Below, piece by piece: positions 47,190 to 59,323 of a DNA stretch of 64,000 nucleotides. Origin of the DNA: Pteria penguin (lineage: Eukaryota > Mollusca > Bivalvia > Pterioida > Pteriidae). Both the position numbers and the translations under genes were made by a program. Location: positions 14,116,001-14,180,000 of the forward strand of contig CM068582.1 in NCBI GenBank assembly GCA_035048485.1, given 5' to 3'. Within the stretch, counting starts at the first letter, position 1. The number at the start of each line of letters is the position of its first letter. Below the pieces are notes generated by a model that ran no database searches, was not told the origin of the DNA, and was given only the letters and a program-made list of their open reading frames with translations.

Positions 47190-47285
47190 ATTCCGTGATT
47201 AGCGTCGGACTGGGATCCAGAGGCTGTTCCAGGTTTAAAACCCACCGTGATCGGCAAAATTTAGCAACCAGTCAGAATTCAAATC
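47190..47285 (+). mobile_element. Possible tRNA-like SINE head
   Basis: GTGATTAGCGTCGGACTGGG then CCAGGTTTAAAACCCACC resemble degraded A- and B-box regions. There is no tail. Confidence 0.3.
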
Positions 47286-47499
47286 AAAACTAGTTGGATG
47301 TAACATTACTCAGTAACCTACTAACTTCTTGACGAAAACTTATAAAAATTTCACCGTTACGTTAGAACTATGAATAAGATTACTTCAAGTACAAACTAGG
47401 GAAAAAATAAATAATGATAAGAAAGAGTTCAAGACAGAAAGGAAAGAAAGTGCAAATTGATAGTGTCTTCTCTAGGTCAATGGAGTAGCTGGATAAAGT

Positions 47500-47523
47500 A
47501 AAATAAATAAATAAATAAATAAG

Positions 47524-47580
<57 letters not shown>

Positions 47581-47644
47581 AAATAATTAAATAAATAAAT
47601 AAATAAAATCAGGGAAGTATAGTTCAACTTTAGATGCTAAAAAA

Positions 47645-47675
<31 letters not shown>

Positions 47676-47697
47676 AGATAAATAAATAAATAAATAA
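47500..47697. repeat. (AAAT)n microsatellite, two blocks
   Basis: TAAA repeats at about 47500-47609 and 47640-47697 with small interruptions. Confidence 0.95.
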
Positions 47698-47756
47698 TAA
47701 GATAACTAAACGATGCAGTGAATAGGTTTATTATAGGTCAATTCAATTTCGTCAAA

Positions 47757-47860
47757 AAGTGTGGTGGGGGCACAAACCCACTTGTGCCCCCAACTTTCAA
47801 AAGTGCCCCCCCTTCCCATTCCTCTTCTACTACACCCTTGTAAGGGAGGGGGGGGGGTAT
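47757..47860. repeat. G/C-run inverted repeat, MITE-like
   Basis: GGGGGCACAAACCC then CTTGTGCCCCC form an inverted repeat, followed by CCCCCCC and GGGGGGGGG runs. Related to blocks at 49340-49550 and 54405-54720. Confidence 0.55.
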
Positions 47861-48404
47861 ATCGATGTATTATTGAATTGAAATGTATTGATATCGTATC
47901 GAGTTATATGTATTGATTTATACAAATGCTAGCATAGATCTAACGATGATATTTCTGCACGTGGGTACATATACAATTTTGTATATATGTTTATCAAATA
48001 GGGTTTGAAGACAGAAATTGTCAGAATGGGACCCTTTCAACTGTGCTCTGGATATATGACTGCGCAGTTAATTTTATCTCTTCACGTAATGGGTATTTAA
48101 ATGCATTAAATCATAGGCACTTAGATGCTAGATATATAAATAATTTAAAATAAATAAAAAAGCTCTCTTTCCTTCCCTCTGTTTATCCGCACCCATGCAA
48201 TAAACATGAATGGCTGCGAGTAATTGTTATTGATTGGTCTTGGGTTGGTATTTATTTTTGCAGCAAATCTAAGCAATATGTATCATTATAAATATATCTA
48301 TATGTATATTTATTCTAAATTATTTATATATATCTAGCACCCAAGTGCCTATGCATTAAATATATATTTAATATGATTGACAGTAGCGGACTTAGAAAGG
48401 GATG

Positions 48405-48673
48405 AAGCCAGCGTGGCCTAGTGGTATCGCGCTCGCCTCCTAATCGGGAGTCCGGGGTTCGAGTCCCGCTCTGGTCATGCCGGTGTTCTGTCTTTCGGAT
48501 GAGACAGTAAAAACCGAGGCCCCTTGTCGTGGTATGCATGGCACGTTAAAGACCCCTCACTGCTTCAGCTGGGTCCGTTGCAAAGGTCAAAATTTGTATG
48601 CCCCGCATCAGGAAGATGCCGTCACCATATACGTGAAATAATCGTGGTATGACGTTAAACAAAAATCAATCAA
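48405..48673 (+). mobile_element. tRNA-derived SINE, family A, copy 3
   Basis: Complete copy (AAGCCAGCGTGGCCTAGTGG head, GAGACAGTAAAAACCGAGGC core, ATCA tail). The 12-bp target duplication TAGAAAGGGATG lies at 48393-48404 and 48674-48685. Confidence 0.93.
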
Positions 48674-49339
48674 TAGAAAGGGATGGATGGATGGAAAATA
48701 ATAAGGTGTGGAAATGACACGAATGACATCACAGAAAACTTCAATTACACAGCAACTAAGGTATTGACTTCGGAAGGTGAAATTGCGAAATTTTCAGAAC
48801 CTAAAACCGACAAATTGAAGGAGATTCCGAGCGGGAAGGTTTCGTATACCCCCTGTCCCCACCAATACTTTACACTAGATCTGCTGGGGGACCTAAGCTG
48901 TCCACAGACTCAGCCAAATCCTAATACCGCATGGATTCGCACCTGCTAATTTAGCGAAGCAATTTTTATCTATCCGCCATACTTTAAAAGTGTGAATTAA
49001 ATGCATGCCAAATATTGATCTATATATGTATTTATAGATATTAGTATTGACATGTACGTGTATATTAATATTAGTCCAAATGTCAGATCCAAATATGGAA
49101 CTTGAACCAAAGGTATGCATGTGTGTGTAATAGTAGGGGAGGGGGGGGGGGGGGCGAGTGTGTTAAGAACGGGTTTTTGATCTTTACTAGATATACAAAC
49201 ATATATAGACTTCTTAGAATACCTCATACAATATAAAATTCTCAGTTTAATAGAGCAGCATTACACGAACGTTTATAATCGGTAAGTGTTAGGTATTGTG
49301 CGGGACTTTTCGCGTTTAGCGGTATACATACAAACACAA

Positions 49340-49550
49340 CAAAGTCCGTAGGAGAGAGGGGTATATGCTTCCCACATTTTCAAAAGGGGGAGCACAAGCA
49401 TGTTTGTGCACCCCTTTTCAGCATAAGTTGCATAAAGGCACCTTGTATATGATCCAGCTTCCAGCGATCAAAATTAATCTCACGTTCTAATAAATCATTA
49501 AAGTCCCCCCCCCCCCTTTCCTCTCATCGCAGCTACGCCGTTGTAAAACA
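49340..49550. repeat. G/C-run MITE-like repeat
   Basis: It begins CCGTAGGAGAGAGGGG, contains GCACAAGCATGTTTGTGCAC, and ends CCCCCCCCCCC near 49505 then GCAGCTACGCCGTTG. Same style as 47757 and 54405. Confidence 0.45.
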
Positions 49551-49649
49551 ATGACAAAAGATAGCTTTAGAATTAAATAGGCGACTCGACAATGATAAAG
49601 AAATATAAAACTTCGACATTTAGACTTATGCTACGTATCTACCCGAAGT

Positions 49650-49811
49650 AGAGTGGGCTCTTTTACACGCCATATCTGCCGTGACACGGAGCCTTGGTTT
49701 TTAATGTCTCATCTAAAAAACAGAACAACGGCGAGCCGCTGGCGGCACTCGAACCTGGTTCCTCCTGATCACGAGCCAAGCATCTTACCGATTGAGCGGT
49801 TCCGAAAGACA
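49650..49811 (-). mobile_element. SINE fragment with shared core
   Basis: Minus strand: CGCTCAATCGGTAAGATGC head, GGTTCGAGTGCCGCC B-box, then a degraded GAGACATTAAAAACCAAGGC core. It is similar to 21928-22074. Confidence 0.6.
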
Positions 49812-50309
49812 TGACACTGACGAGCCACCAGGGGGATACAAACCCAGAACCGTTCGGTCACGACCCAAAGCTCCTTACGATAGAGTTACATCGTGTCACT
49901 GCCACATTTATAAAACAATGATATGAAAACAATGAGTCTTTTCGTTAACAGAGACGGTATCTGACGTAACGTAAAACAATAATGGCGTCATAAATTTCCA
50001 ATGGAAACGTCAATTTTGTACCATTTCCCTGAGTTTTAGACCCGTTTCTATACAGTTTGATGACGGAACACTTACTTTACATTTATGTCAGATAACATCC
50101 AAAAGGGTAAGTAACTCTGTAAAACGAAAAGCCCGAATACTTTCAATAATAATAAGTTTGTATAAAAGCAAGACATAGATCAATATACAAGGATATAATT
50201 ATGTATTGATGCAAAGATCCTTAGTGCCATGGTTACGACCTTTTCCCTCAAATTTAAAAAAAGGCATTGTAATGTATTACAATTTTTTGTTAGATGAAGT
50301 CATGTCTTT

Positions 50310-50755
50310 ACCATTGTTGCGTCATCCTTTACACAAAATCGGTTCATCATTGCGTCATTCTTTTACAGTTGCACAAAATCGCTTCCACATATAATCGTGT
50401 CATCACAGAGACACTATCACTAAACATTGCGTCGTATTCAACGAAATATTAATCACGCCATTGTCAACAAATCACCGCGATATCGTCGACACATTATTGC
50501 GTCATCGTCAAAATCTTATAACTTCATCGTCAACACATCATACATTACGTCACTTTCAACACACCATTGCGTCACTGGCAACAAATCGCCGCGACATCAT
50601 CGATTTATCGCTTACACATCGTCGTTATCTTCCGTCGTTGTCAACAAATCACCGCGACTTCGCTAACACATCGTCGCTTTATCGCAAACACATCATACCT
50701 GTAGATCTTATATTGCGTCATCGTCAACGTTGTCTTACTGCATCGTCGTTGATTT
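50310..50755. repeat. CpG-rich degenerate TTGCGTCAT / CAACAAATCACCGCGA array
   Basis: TTGCGTC or TTACGTC recurs near 50317, 50350, 50427, 50497, 50545, 50577 and 50713, interspersed with GTCAACA and AATCACCGCGA phrases. It is much richer in CpG than its surroundings. The Arg/His/Ser-rich open frames here follow from the repeat and have no protein similarity. Confidence 0.7.
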
Positions 50756-51357
50756 GATGAGAATAAAACACCCTATGTACTGTGAGTCACAATTCAGCGC
50801 TTCGGTCCATACAAGTTCCTTTGAAACTGACATTACATACGCAAACGAAAATATCTACTTACCCCACGGAAGACATTCCACAGATTGCTCTGTTTAACCA
50901 GAATTCACCCACTTGCGTCACCCCTCAATGATCGGTCATTTATAATGACTTCGATCTGCGACCTGGCGAAAGTTCAATACTAATAGATACAGAATTAGAT
51001 TACTTAACAGTGGGCATGCCTTTCTGCAAGGAAGGCTTATTACGGCATGGCTAGCGATATTATTGATCAGGTATGGTCGGAGGAGGTCATTTACCTGAGA
51101 TGACCAGGCTAGCTAAGGTCACAATCAGTTTAATCAATTATATCGTCGCTGGTTTAAAATTGTGAGCATATTCATGAAGCGTTTATTATGAATATCAACG
51201 GAAATTTTATACGATATAAAGACTATGCACAATCGACTAGGTGATGCAACTTAATTGAATGTGTGATTTTTGTTTCTGCAACGTCGGCAAAGGGTGGGGT
51301 TCGATTTGTTTTTTGTTTGTTTGTTTGGTTTTTTTTCTTGCGTTCTTTTCTTTTGTG

Positions 51358-51360
<3 letters not shown>

Positions 51361-51429
<69 letters not shown>

Positions 51430-51430
51430 T

Positions 51431-51511
<81 letters not shown>
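51361..51511. repeat. Compound microsatellite (CTAT)n-(ATG)n-(ATT)n
   Basis: CTAT repeats to 51429, then ATG repeats to about 51468, then ATT repeats to 51511. The translated frames of Ser-Ile-Tyr-Leu, poly-Asp and poly-Tyr are artefacts. Confidence 0.97.
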
Positions 51512-51599
51512 GCACCTCGACATGCCACTGGCAGGTCTTCAATCCGACAGCTCTAGGTCACGAGTCAATCACATTACCGACTCAGCTGACGCTGAAATA

Positions 51600-53015
51600 A
51601 AGCACCTTGGCGGCATTAGCATCTCCTATCTGACTATCTACATCCGCCAAAAATCACTAAAACAGAGACAACAGAAATGCCCTCACACTATATATAAATG
51701 AGGTAATTATGAGTAAACACACCACAAAAATCTCATCATGGAAGGCCATTAACACTTTGTCGACCCCTCCAAGTGGGAAATGTTTTGAAAGGTACGAATT
51801 TTCTGACAATTTATGAAAAATATAATAAAATGTTTATTAACAAGACAACTGATGTTTAGCTTATTACTACTGATTGTTTATGATATTTGTTATATATCTA
51901 CATGATTTTAAATCGTCTGATTTTCTCGAAAAACTAGAATGCACACTAAAATCAAAGTACGGAATCTGTCGAGCTCCTATACTGCGAAGAGCATTACAAA
52001 TGATTTGCACTGAAGACTGGACATACGATCATTAAAGCCCATCGCAAAATTAGTCAGGATCGTGTACAAGGATGTAAAACTCTTTTTTCGACCGTGACCA
52101 CAATTTTCTTAGATAAAAATGACAATTTGATATTTGTCATCTAAAATATAAAAGGTTGAAATTTCTATATATACATGTATATTTCAACAATTCAATGATT
52201 AAATGAAATGCTCATCCTCGTGCAAATTTATTTACTCTATGAATAACTTCCATATTTCGGCATTCAGCATCACTAAAGTAGCACAATACTGTGAAAGAAA
52301 TTAATAGTCGAACATGTGTCTCAGTAGTTAAGTATACACACATTTCAATAAATTGCTGATAAGCACCTCGGTATTCTTTTTTCAGTATTTATATACTGTA
52401 TAATCTCGAAAACCTAAAATATACCCAATTGACTTGAATGTCTGTCCAGTACACTCGTCTAGGTATCAATGTAGCAATTATTTCCTATAGGGCTATACAT
52501 GTTAGCAAATTGATAAATTTCTACACGCAATGATGCAGTTTTCTGTCCCCCCTTTTTTTCCTGGTATACCTCCATCCAACGAAAACTATAAACAAATTCA
52601 TTCCTTATTTCTAGTTTACTTACAAGTATGAAACCTTTGTATACTATGCAGCTTATCTTTCGTTTTCGTGGAAATGTAAATGAGAAAGCTCATAGCATTA
52701 TGACCCTGATAATTCATGTAACCTTAAACAGATTGTACATGTTAGAACAGTGACAAAATTGTCTTGGATGAAAATTCCTGGTCTTGAGTAAAATTCCCTG
52801 AGCCTGTTACAGGTCTAAATCTTTTAAACATTTAATATCAGGACAATTTCTTCCAATTCAGATAATTTTTTTCAAACAGAGTAATGGTAGAACCCTCAAA
52901 ATCACAGGAAGAATTGGGGTTCAATGATAAAACATTCAACCCTTGTTTTAAAACAGAATTAAAAGATGAATTAAATTTTGATATGGTTATAAAGTCGGCA
53001 GTGAATTTTACTTTA
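51600..53015. other. Intergenic, no feature recognised
   Basis: AT-rich DNA without exons or strong repeats. Confidence 0.45.
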
Positions 53016-53019
53016 CTTA

Positions 53020-53130
53020 CTCTTCCCGAGCACCTGGTCTCACCTCTGAATTTCAGAGGTCCGTGAATGTCCAATGTGGTATATTGTTGTTAGTGCCGTA
53101 GTCAATGAACACCAGTTTCGTATTTTGCAT
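53020..53130 (+). repeat. Partial copy of the 345-bp repeat
   Basis: GAGCACCTGGTCTCACCTCT, TCAGAGGTCCGTGAATG and TTGTTGTTAGTG match the interior of the tandem pair at 58211-58890. Confidence 0.7.
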
Positions 53131-53639
53131 TGGAATTCGTGTAAATCAATACCTACCTTGTTTTAAAACCTGAATAAGTGACAGGCTCAGTTAACTGCAA
53201 TTAAGATTTATATGTAATCATTTATAATAATTAGAACAGCTGACATGTTACATGGTATTGGTTATTGTCATACTTATCTGCCAGGGTGTTGATTGTAGTG
53301 GACCCTGTTATCTTCTCGTATCTCTGTCACCGCTCTCTACTATCGCGTGCCTTGTGTACCCGGACGCAAGATGACAGATCATCATCGTTCTATATAGGAT
53401 TTATTGCATTGTACCAAGTATGTATGAATATATAAATTGACGATAAAAATGGTAATGGTAGTTACAGGGATATATATAATAATAAAATCATGTATATATA
53501 AGAGATATTAAAGTGATAGATAGATAGATAGATAAAAACTAAGTGTTGAGTTCTGTCCATTTTCACTAGACTACGTAGGGAGAGTGTATTGTCCATACTA
53601 TTCGTATTTCATTACTGATATATGTACATTTGAACCGAC

Positions 53640-53750
53640 ATACCTCATATCTATAAGGTGCTTGGCTCGTGACTGAGGGGTTCTGGGTTAGACTCCCGTC
53701 GATAACTAGTACATCGACTGAGAAAGGAAAAACTGTGGCCCCTTGTATAA
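53640..53750 (+). mobile_element. SINE fragment
   Basis: GGTGCTTGGCTCGTGACTGA head and GGGTTAGACTCCC B-box-like sequence, then GAGAAAGGAAAAACTGTGGC, a degraded shared core. A (GA)n run follows at 53752-53766. Confidence 0.55.
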
Positions 53751-54404
53751 GAGAGAGAGAGAGAGAGTAAAATTGATGTATTTTATTCGGATTAGACCAT
53801 CCTAAGGATTTGCGGTGTAAAAACGGAGATGCTACAAAGACTTCGCCACATTGACCCACCCACTACGCCTATGACCTCGACCCATTGAGGTTCTAAAGTA
53901 ATTCTCCACACTCTAGCTTTAAAAGTGCGTCCACATCATAGGACCTCTGGGTACGCTCCTGCAAACAAAGACGTCTATAACTGATACATGTATTCGAATG
54001 GTATTGTTCCTTCTTACATAGACGGATCTAGAAATTATTGAAAGGGGGGGTGGGGGGGTTTGCAGCCTCCCATGACTAATGTTTTGCACTATTTGGTCCG
54101 GATAGGGGGTTCAGCCATATATATGGTGGAAAATTACTTTTTCCTGGTAAAATTTTCCGACAAAAGGGAAGGGGGAGAGGAGTTGTAGGGGTTGCTGAAT
54201 TACTGAAATTCTCATCGGGTGCAGTAAGTGGATATTGCTTATGTATTTGTTATTGATTAGATCAAAGCAATGATTGAAGCAACAGTAAATTAAGAAAGAC
54301 GTAGTATAGACACATTAGAACCTGAATTTAATTTCCGTCCCTGAATGAGGTCCATTATAATATGGTTATACGAATTCTATTTGTAAGTCAACTAAGGAAC
54401 ACCC

Positions 54405-54720
54405 TCATTGGAGAAACACAAGGGCGTACGAGAAAGGGGGGACCCGTATCCCCTTTTTACAAGTGGGGGTCACAAGTGGGTTTGTGCCCTCTCTCCCATT
54501 TTTGATGGATTTTTTTTACTCACACCTGAAAACAAAAAGAAAAAATGCCAAATACCTAAATGCAGTCAATGTAGCATGTTTTCTTTATCATAAGATATGA
54601 ACTTACGTTTGGTTTCTTGGAACAATGGAAAACGTATTCCCGTCCCCACCCTTTTTTACTTTCAATATTGTAAAATGTTGTATCTCCCAATTTTCTCTAC
54701 TCAGCTACACCTCTGAAACA
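54405..54720. repeat. G/C-run MITE-like repeat
   Basis: It begins ACAAGGGCGTACGAGAAAGG, contains AAGTGGGGGTCACAAGTGGG, and ends CAGCTACACCTCTGA. The ends are roughly inverted (GGCGTA / TACACC). Non-coding. Confidence 0.45.
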
Positions 54721-54929
54721 TACGTGTCATCTCTCATATCTTGTGTCGGATATACTCCCAAATTCAGATAGTGCAAACTTTGGCAATCTATTGCTGGCTT
54801 AGGATGATAAATATCTCTTTTTGAGATGCCTCTATGAAAAAAAGGACCATATAATTATATGACCTTATGTGAGAATTTGAGGGCTCTTAAGTACCTTTAA
54901 ATTAGATTATATTTATCGAAACAAGAGGA

Positions 54930-55097
54930 AGGGGGGCAGACTTGGTGTAGTGGTTAAGCGCTTGGCTTGCGGCGCCGACGATCCGAGTTCGATTCCCTGG
55001 TTGCGCCACTATGTTTAAGAAGTTGGTTACCTCCTGCTTCCGTGTCGCGATATAACTGAAAAATTGTTAAAAGCGACGTAAAACACCAATCAACCAA
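54930..55097 (+). mobile_element. tRNA-derived SINE, family B, copy 2
   Basis: Same layout as 15266-15446 (CTTGGTGTAGTGGTTAAGCG head, CGATATAACTGAAAAATTG, GACGTAAAACACCAATC tail). The 13-bp target duplication CGAAACAAGAGGA lies at 54917-54929 and 55098-55110. Confidence 0.94.
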
Positions 55098-55374
55098 CGA
55101 AACAAGAGGATTAATACGTTTTTTGGTTTGGTCGGAAATAGCAAAAAAAAAAAAAAAATAATAATAATAATAATGAATAAAATAAGCAATACAATAATGC
55201 ATGTGATATCCTCCAACGAAGGATAAGGAGCTTGTGATACGGCCTCAGAATACCTCGTTTTAGGTTCAAAATTAAGAGAGTTGATTAATGAATATATTAA
55301 TGTACATTTATGGTATTTACAATTCTATCCAATTTGGACGTAAATCAAAAACTTTTTCTAGGATTTGTATGGGT

Positions 55375-55450
55375 CCATCGTCGGATGCCCCCGGGTCTTT
55401 TGCTCTACGATTTAAACGTAGAGCAAAAGACCGAGGGCATCCGACGATGG
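55375..55450. mobile_element. 76-bp hairpin insertion with 7-bp target duplication
   Basis: CCATCGTCGGATGCCC and onward to CTCTACG (left arm, 35 nt) is mirrored by CGTAGAGCAAAAGACC and onward to CGACGATGG (34 nt), with one indel/mismatch and an ATTTAAA loop. TATGGGT occurs immediately outside both ends (55368-55374 and 55451-55457). Confidence 0.85.
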
Positions 55451-55701
55451 TATGGGTATGGTGAAGATTTACATACTCTGTTCAACAGTTTTTATTGATA
55501 CATTATAAAGTCACAGTTACTCAAATCAAAATTCTTTATTGATTTTCACAATATAAGCATGGTTACATCAATTTAACATCCGAAAACCAGAAAGCTGTTA
55601 CACATAACGGATAGTCTTTCCCATCGACTAGAATGAAACATATGTTTCATATTTCATTTACATAAGTATTCAGTAATAAAAGGGCAAAGTACAGAGAAAT
55701 G

Positions 55702-55867
55702 CCAGTGGCGGATTTAGAGGGAGGTGGGGCGGATGGCGCGGGCTTCCCCCTTTTTGCAACGTATCTTTACAAATATAAATCCATATTTGGCACCAAAAAT
55801 AGCTGTGTAGTTTAGCTAATACACATGTACACCCCCATTTTTTCGGAAACCCTGGATCCGCCACTGG
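55702..55867 (+). mobile_element. CAGTGGCGGAT MITE, full copy
   Basis: The ends CCAGTGGCGGATTTAGAGG and CCTGGATCCGCCACTGG are inverted. The 166-bp body shares TTGGCACCAAAAAT and GCTAATACACATGT with 4584-4783 and 33077-33192. Confidence 0.85.
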
Positions 55868-56684
55868 ATACATATGGTATTCTCTGAAACGCTTTCATGA
55901 TGCGTCAACAATAGTAACAACAAACAAGTATCTTCACATATGGACATTTATGTAAGTAAGTATCATTAATGACGATGTAAAATGTCATGAGTGCCGATGT
56001 CATATCTGTATATTTGTATGTTTGTTTCCAAAATAATGAAATTTAAATACTTATTCAAGACATATATATTTAAAATGACAATGGATAAACCCGTTAGGGT
56101 GATACAAGTGTACAATATACGATTAAGAAAGGAAATTCAGAATGGAATTTTGAGACATTTGAAATTAATTATTGTATATTTTCTGTATTGAATTTGTGAT
56201 TACCGTTATAAATCGATACACTGTAATGAGAATGTATATCTACAATAAACCATTTAATTATCAGATAGAATTTACAATGTGACCATACAGTAAAAAAAAC
56301 CCCAAAAAACCTTATCAGTCATTCTAAAAACAAAACAACAAAAACAAACAAACAAAATCAGAAGTGTAAATCCATCGGCCAGACATACATCCAAATCAAG
56401 CGAAACCGGTGGTATGGAGCATAAATACCTACGAGATGAGAAATGCAAACAAATTATGTTATCTGTAAATTTACAATGCTTTTGCATTCGGTATTGTTAT
56501 TAGCGTACATGCATTTAGATAGATGGTGTGCAACGTGTGTTGTATTTATCATTATTTCTGTAAGTGGTAATCTATTGTATGGTGCTTTGATTAGAATTGT
56601 GATATGTACTGCTAAAATCAGGGCAAAGCTATTCACATGGAAAATTTCCGTATAAAAAATTGATTTGACGAAAAAAAAACTTGG

Positions 56685-57320
56685 AGAGTGTATGACGTTC
56701 TGAAGAGAAGAACCACTTTACCCGGTAACAAAAACTTTACAAAAATTCTTCACTCACTTACTTGTAAAGACAATAATAATTTGTGGATTACATTTGTTAA
56801 AAATATTTTAAACGAATGTGGTCTCTCATATATATGGGAAACTAAGACTTTTATTAGTAAAGATTGTTTAAGTACTTATGTATCACAAATCTTAAAAGAT
56901 CAAAATGTAGTAAATGGATTGAGCTTCTATCTAACTCATCAAAGGCAATATATTTCCTTATTTTTAAAGATAAATTGAAATTCGAATTTTACCCAAAATG
57001 AATTACCTTAAAGCAAAAGAGAATTATTTTGTAGATTTAGAACATCAAATTTTAAACTACCAATCGAGACTGGACGTTGAAACAACATTCCTTCAAACGA
57101 TAGAATTTGTACCCTATGTAACAGTAGCGTATTAGCTGATGTATTTCATTATCTATTTATTTGCACATATGATATAATTTAAAAAAAATCTAGATTAGAA
57201 AACTTAAACGAATACTATATTATTAGAACAAATAATTATAAATTTAAAAAAAACCCTATTTAATGGCAAAAACATTATTATATTTAAATGGTCATGTAAA
57301 TTTTTATTTGTCATCAAATA
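56685..57320 (+). mobile_element. Decayed LINE, C-terminal part of the polyprotein
   Basis: One frame gives WITFVKNILNECGLSYIWET. After a frame change, SNFKLPIETGR, a stop where Trp is expected, then NNIPSNDRICTLCN and VFHYLFIC follow. This is the typical C-terminal zinc-knuckle-like region of mollusc and other invertebrate non-LTR retrotransposons. Stops and frameshifts make it a dead fragment; the 3' flank to about 57450 may be its UTR. Confidence 0.7.
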
Positions 57321-58210
57321 GAGGGCTTGACCTCCTAGTTAATTTTATGAAATATATTTTATATATGTATGTTGTCAAATTGTATCTCTTCAATACACAT
57401 GCTGTATTTATCAGAATAAATGATTTTGTTGTTTTTTGTTGTTGTTGAAATAATAACACTCAATCTTTTTTTACTGTGCTTGCCCTTTTTGAATAAAACC
57501 TTCACCAGGCGTCCTAATTGGCTTGTAAATTGAATTGCATAAGGAGAACTTACGTGTTAAAGGAGTACGAAAATGAAATGTTTTTATAGATGCACCGTCT
57601 GCTTTTGTTGATAAAGGCCATGTGGTCTACAATTTGCTAACAGAGTGCAATTTCTTTATTGTTACACTTTCGAATTTGTTTTGAAACTAATCTAACAAGT
57701 TGTGTGAAACAAAGTGCAGATAACATGTATGCCTAACATAAACAATAGACGTTTTTCCATTTTATATGATGTAAGGGACCTTATGCCAGACATGCCGCGA
57801 TTTTCATTATGATGTTAATGTTAGCATAGTGATGTCAGAGTAAAATGATGCAAATTTGCAAGGCAAATAATCGTATGTCTGGCATGGAATGAAATATGAG
57901 ATCGATAGGAAAAAGGTCTATTTTACATGATGTAAGCGACCTAATGTCCGACAAACCACAGCGATTTTTATTATGGGGTTATAGTTTTGATCGTGAATTC
58001 ACAATAATTGGACGCCAATTCACCATTCCATGATTCGTAAAAGAACGTGATATTCAGTCTTTTTAAATTGTTCTATCTATTGCTTTTTGTGGAAAGGTGA
58101 ATATAAGCGGCAAAACATCACATAAAGGACACTGCTCATTATATCATGTGAAATCGGAGAAAGGTGTATTTCTCTGCGTTCATACATTTTTTCTTACTTT
58201 CGTATTTTAC

Positions 58211-58890
58211 ATGAACGTCACACTTATTCCCTTTGCAGTGTGGAGCTCGTGGAAAGTTTCCCGCGGAGGGTTTGACTTAAGTGTTATATTATAACTCTTT
58301 TCCTGATGTTATATGTGGCTGTGACACCTTCTACACAGTGTTTGTTTACATTCATGTATATATACAGTGCTGAATTATATTTGTTTCGTCTGTATGTAAG
58401 GGCAATCACTGCGGATGTGGCTAGCCAAACAGGAGGCCCTCACTACTCCCGGGTACCTGGTGTCACCTCTGAATTTCAGGAGTCCGTGAATGCCCACTGT
58501 GGTACACTGTTGTTAGTGTCATAGTCATGTGACACCAGTTACTTTCTTTTTTTAGATGAACGTTACACTTATTTCCTTTGCAGTGTGGAGCCCGTAAAAA
58601 GTTTCTCGCGGAGGTTTTGACCTAAGTGTTATTATACCATTTTTCCTGATGTTGTTTGGCTGTAACACTTTCTACACAGTGTCTGTTCACATTCATGTAT
58701 ATATACAGTGCTGAATTATATTTGTTTCGTCTGTATGTAAGGGCAATCACTGCGGGTGTGGTTAGCCAAACAGGAGACAGTCACTCCTCCCGGGCACCTG
58801 GTCTCATCTCTGAATTTCAGAGGTGAATGCCCACTGTGGTACACTGTTGTTAGTGCAATAGTCATGTGACACCAGTTACTTACGTATTTT
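58211..58890 (+). repeat. 345-bp tandem duplication
   Basis: ATGAACGT, TTTGCAGTGTGGAGC, CTACACAGTGT, GAATTTCAG and ATGTGACACCAGTTACTT each recur about 345 bp apart, starting at 58211 and 58556. The copies are diverged by small indels. A partial third copy is at 53020. Origin unknown. Confidence 0.85.
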
Positions 58891-59323
58891 TCTAAACTGA
58901 ACAGAAAGCTACCCATTTGATATCATTATATATTGTATGTACATGCAATGAACTTTTTTAAATAAAGGAAAGAAGGGTCGAAAGGGACATACAGAGAATA
59001 CTAAAATAAGCATACAAAAAATATTTGATTGTTGATTATAACGCAGTTGTGTTACCGACTTAGGACGGTAATTGAAACGACAAATGCCACTATTGGTGTG
59101 GTTAAAAATTATAAATTGAACTATAAAAGCATATTAAAATTATACACACAAATGCAATTCGTTTTCTTGTTATACTAAAGATTAAAATATTTATTATGTT
59201 TAAACATTTATAAGATTGTTATAATAAAGTGTAAACATAATAAATGTTTAGTATTTACATTGTCATTATTAATTCGAAATCAGAAAAAAATATCTCCAGC
59301 GATGTTTTTATTCTTTAGTCAAA

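Noticed and set aside
48683..48949. 88-residue open frame
   Set aside because: No family resemblance and no convincing splice context; begins in a GGAT microsatellite next to a SINE.
50310..50755. CRISPR array
   Set aside because: Repeats are degenerate, irregularly spaced and lack unique equal-length spacers; the genome is eukaryotic.
50427..50757. Arg/His/Ser-rich frames of 79 and 98 residues
   Set aside because: They mirror the TTGCGTCAT/CAACAAATCACCGCGA DNA repeat, present in two frames at once.
51259..51600. Two frames with poly-Asp/poly-Tyr and poly-Met/poly-Ile
   Set aside because: Compound microsatellite.
55310..55498. 62-residue open frame across the 76-bp hairpin
   Set aside because: Open only because the inverted arms lack stops; no start context or homology.
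56688..56978. Cellular gene of 96 residues
   Set aside because: Matches the C-terminal region of non-LTR retrotransposons, with the continuation in other frames.
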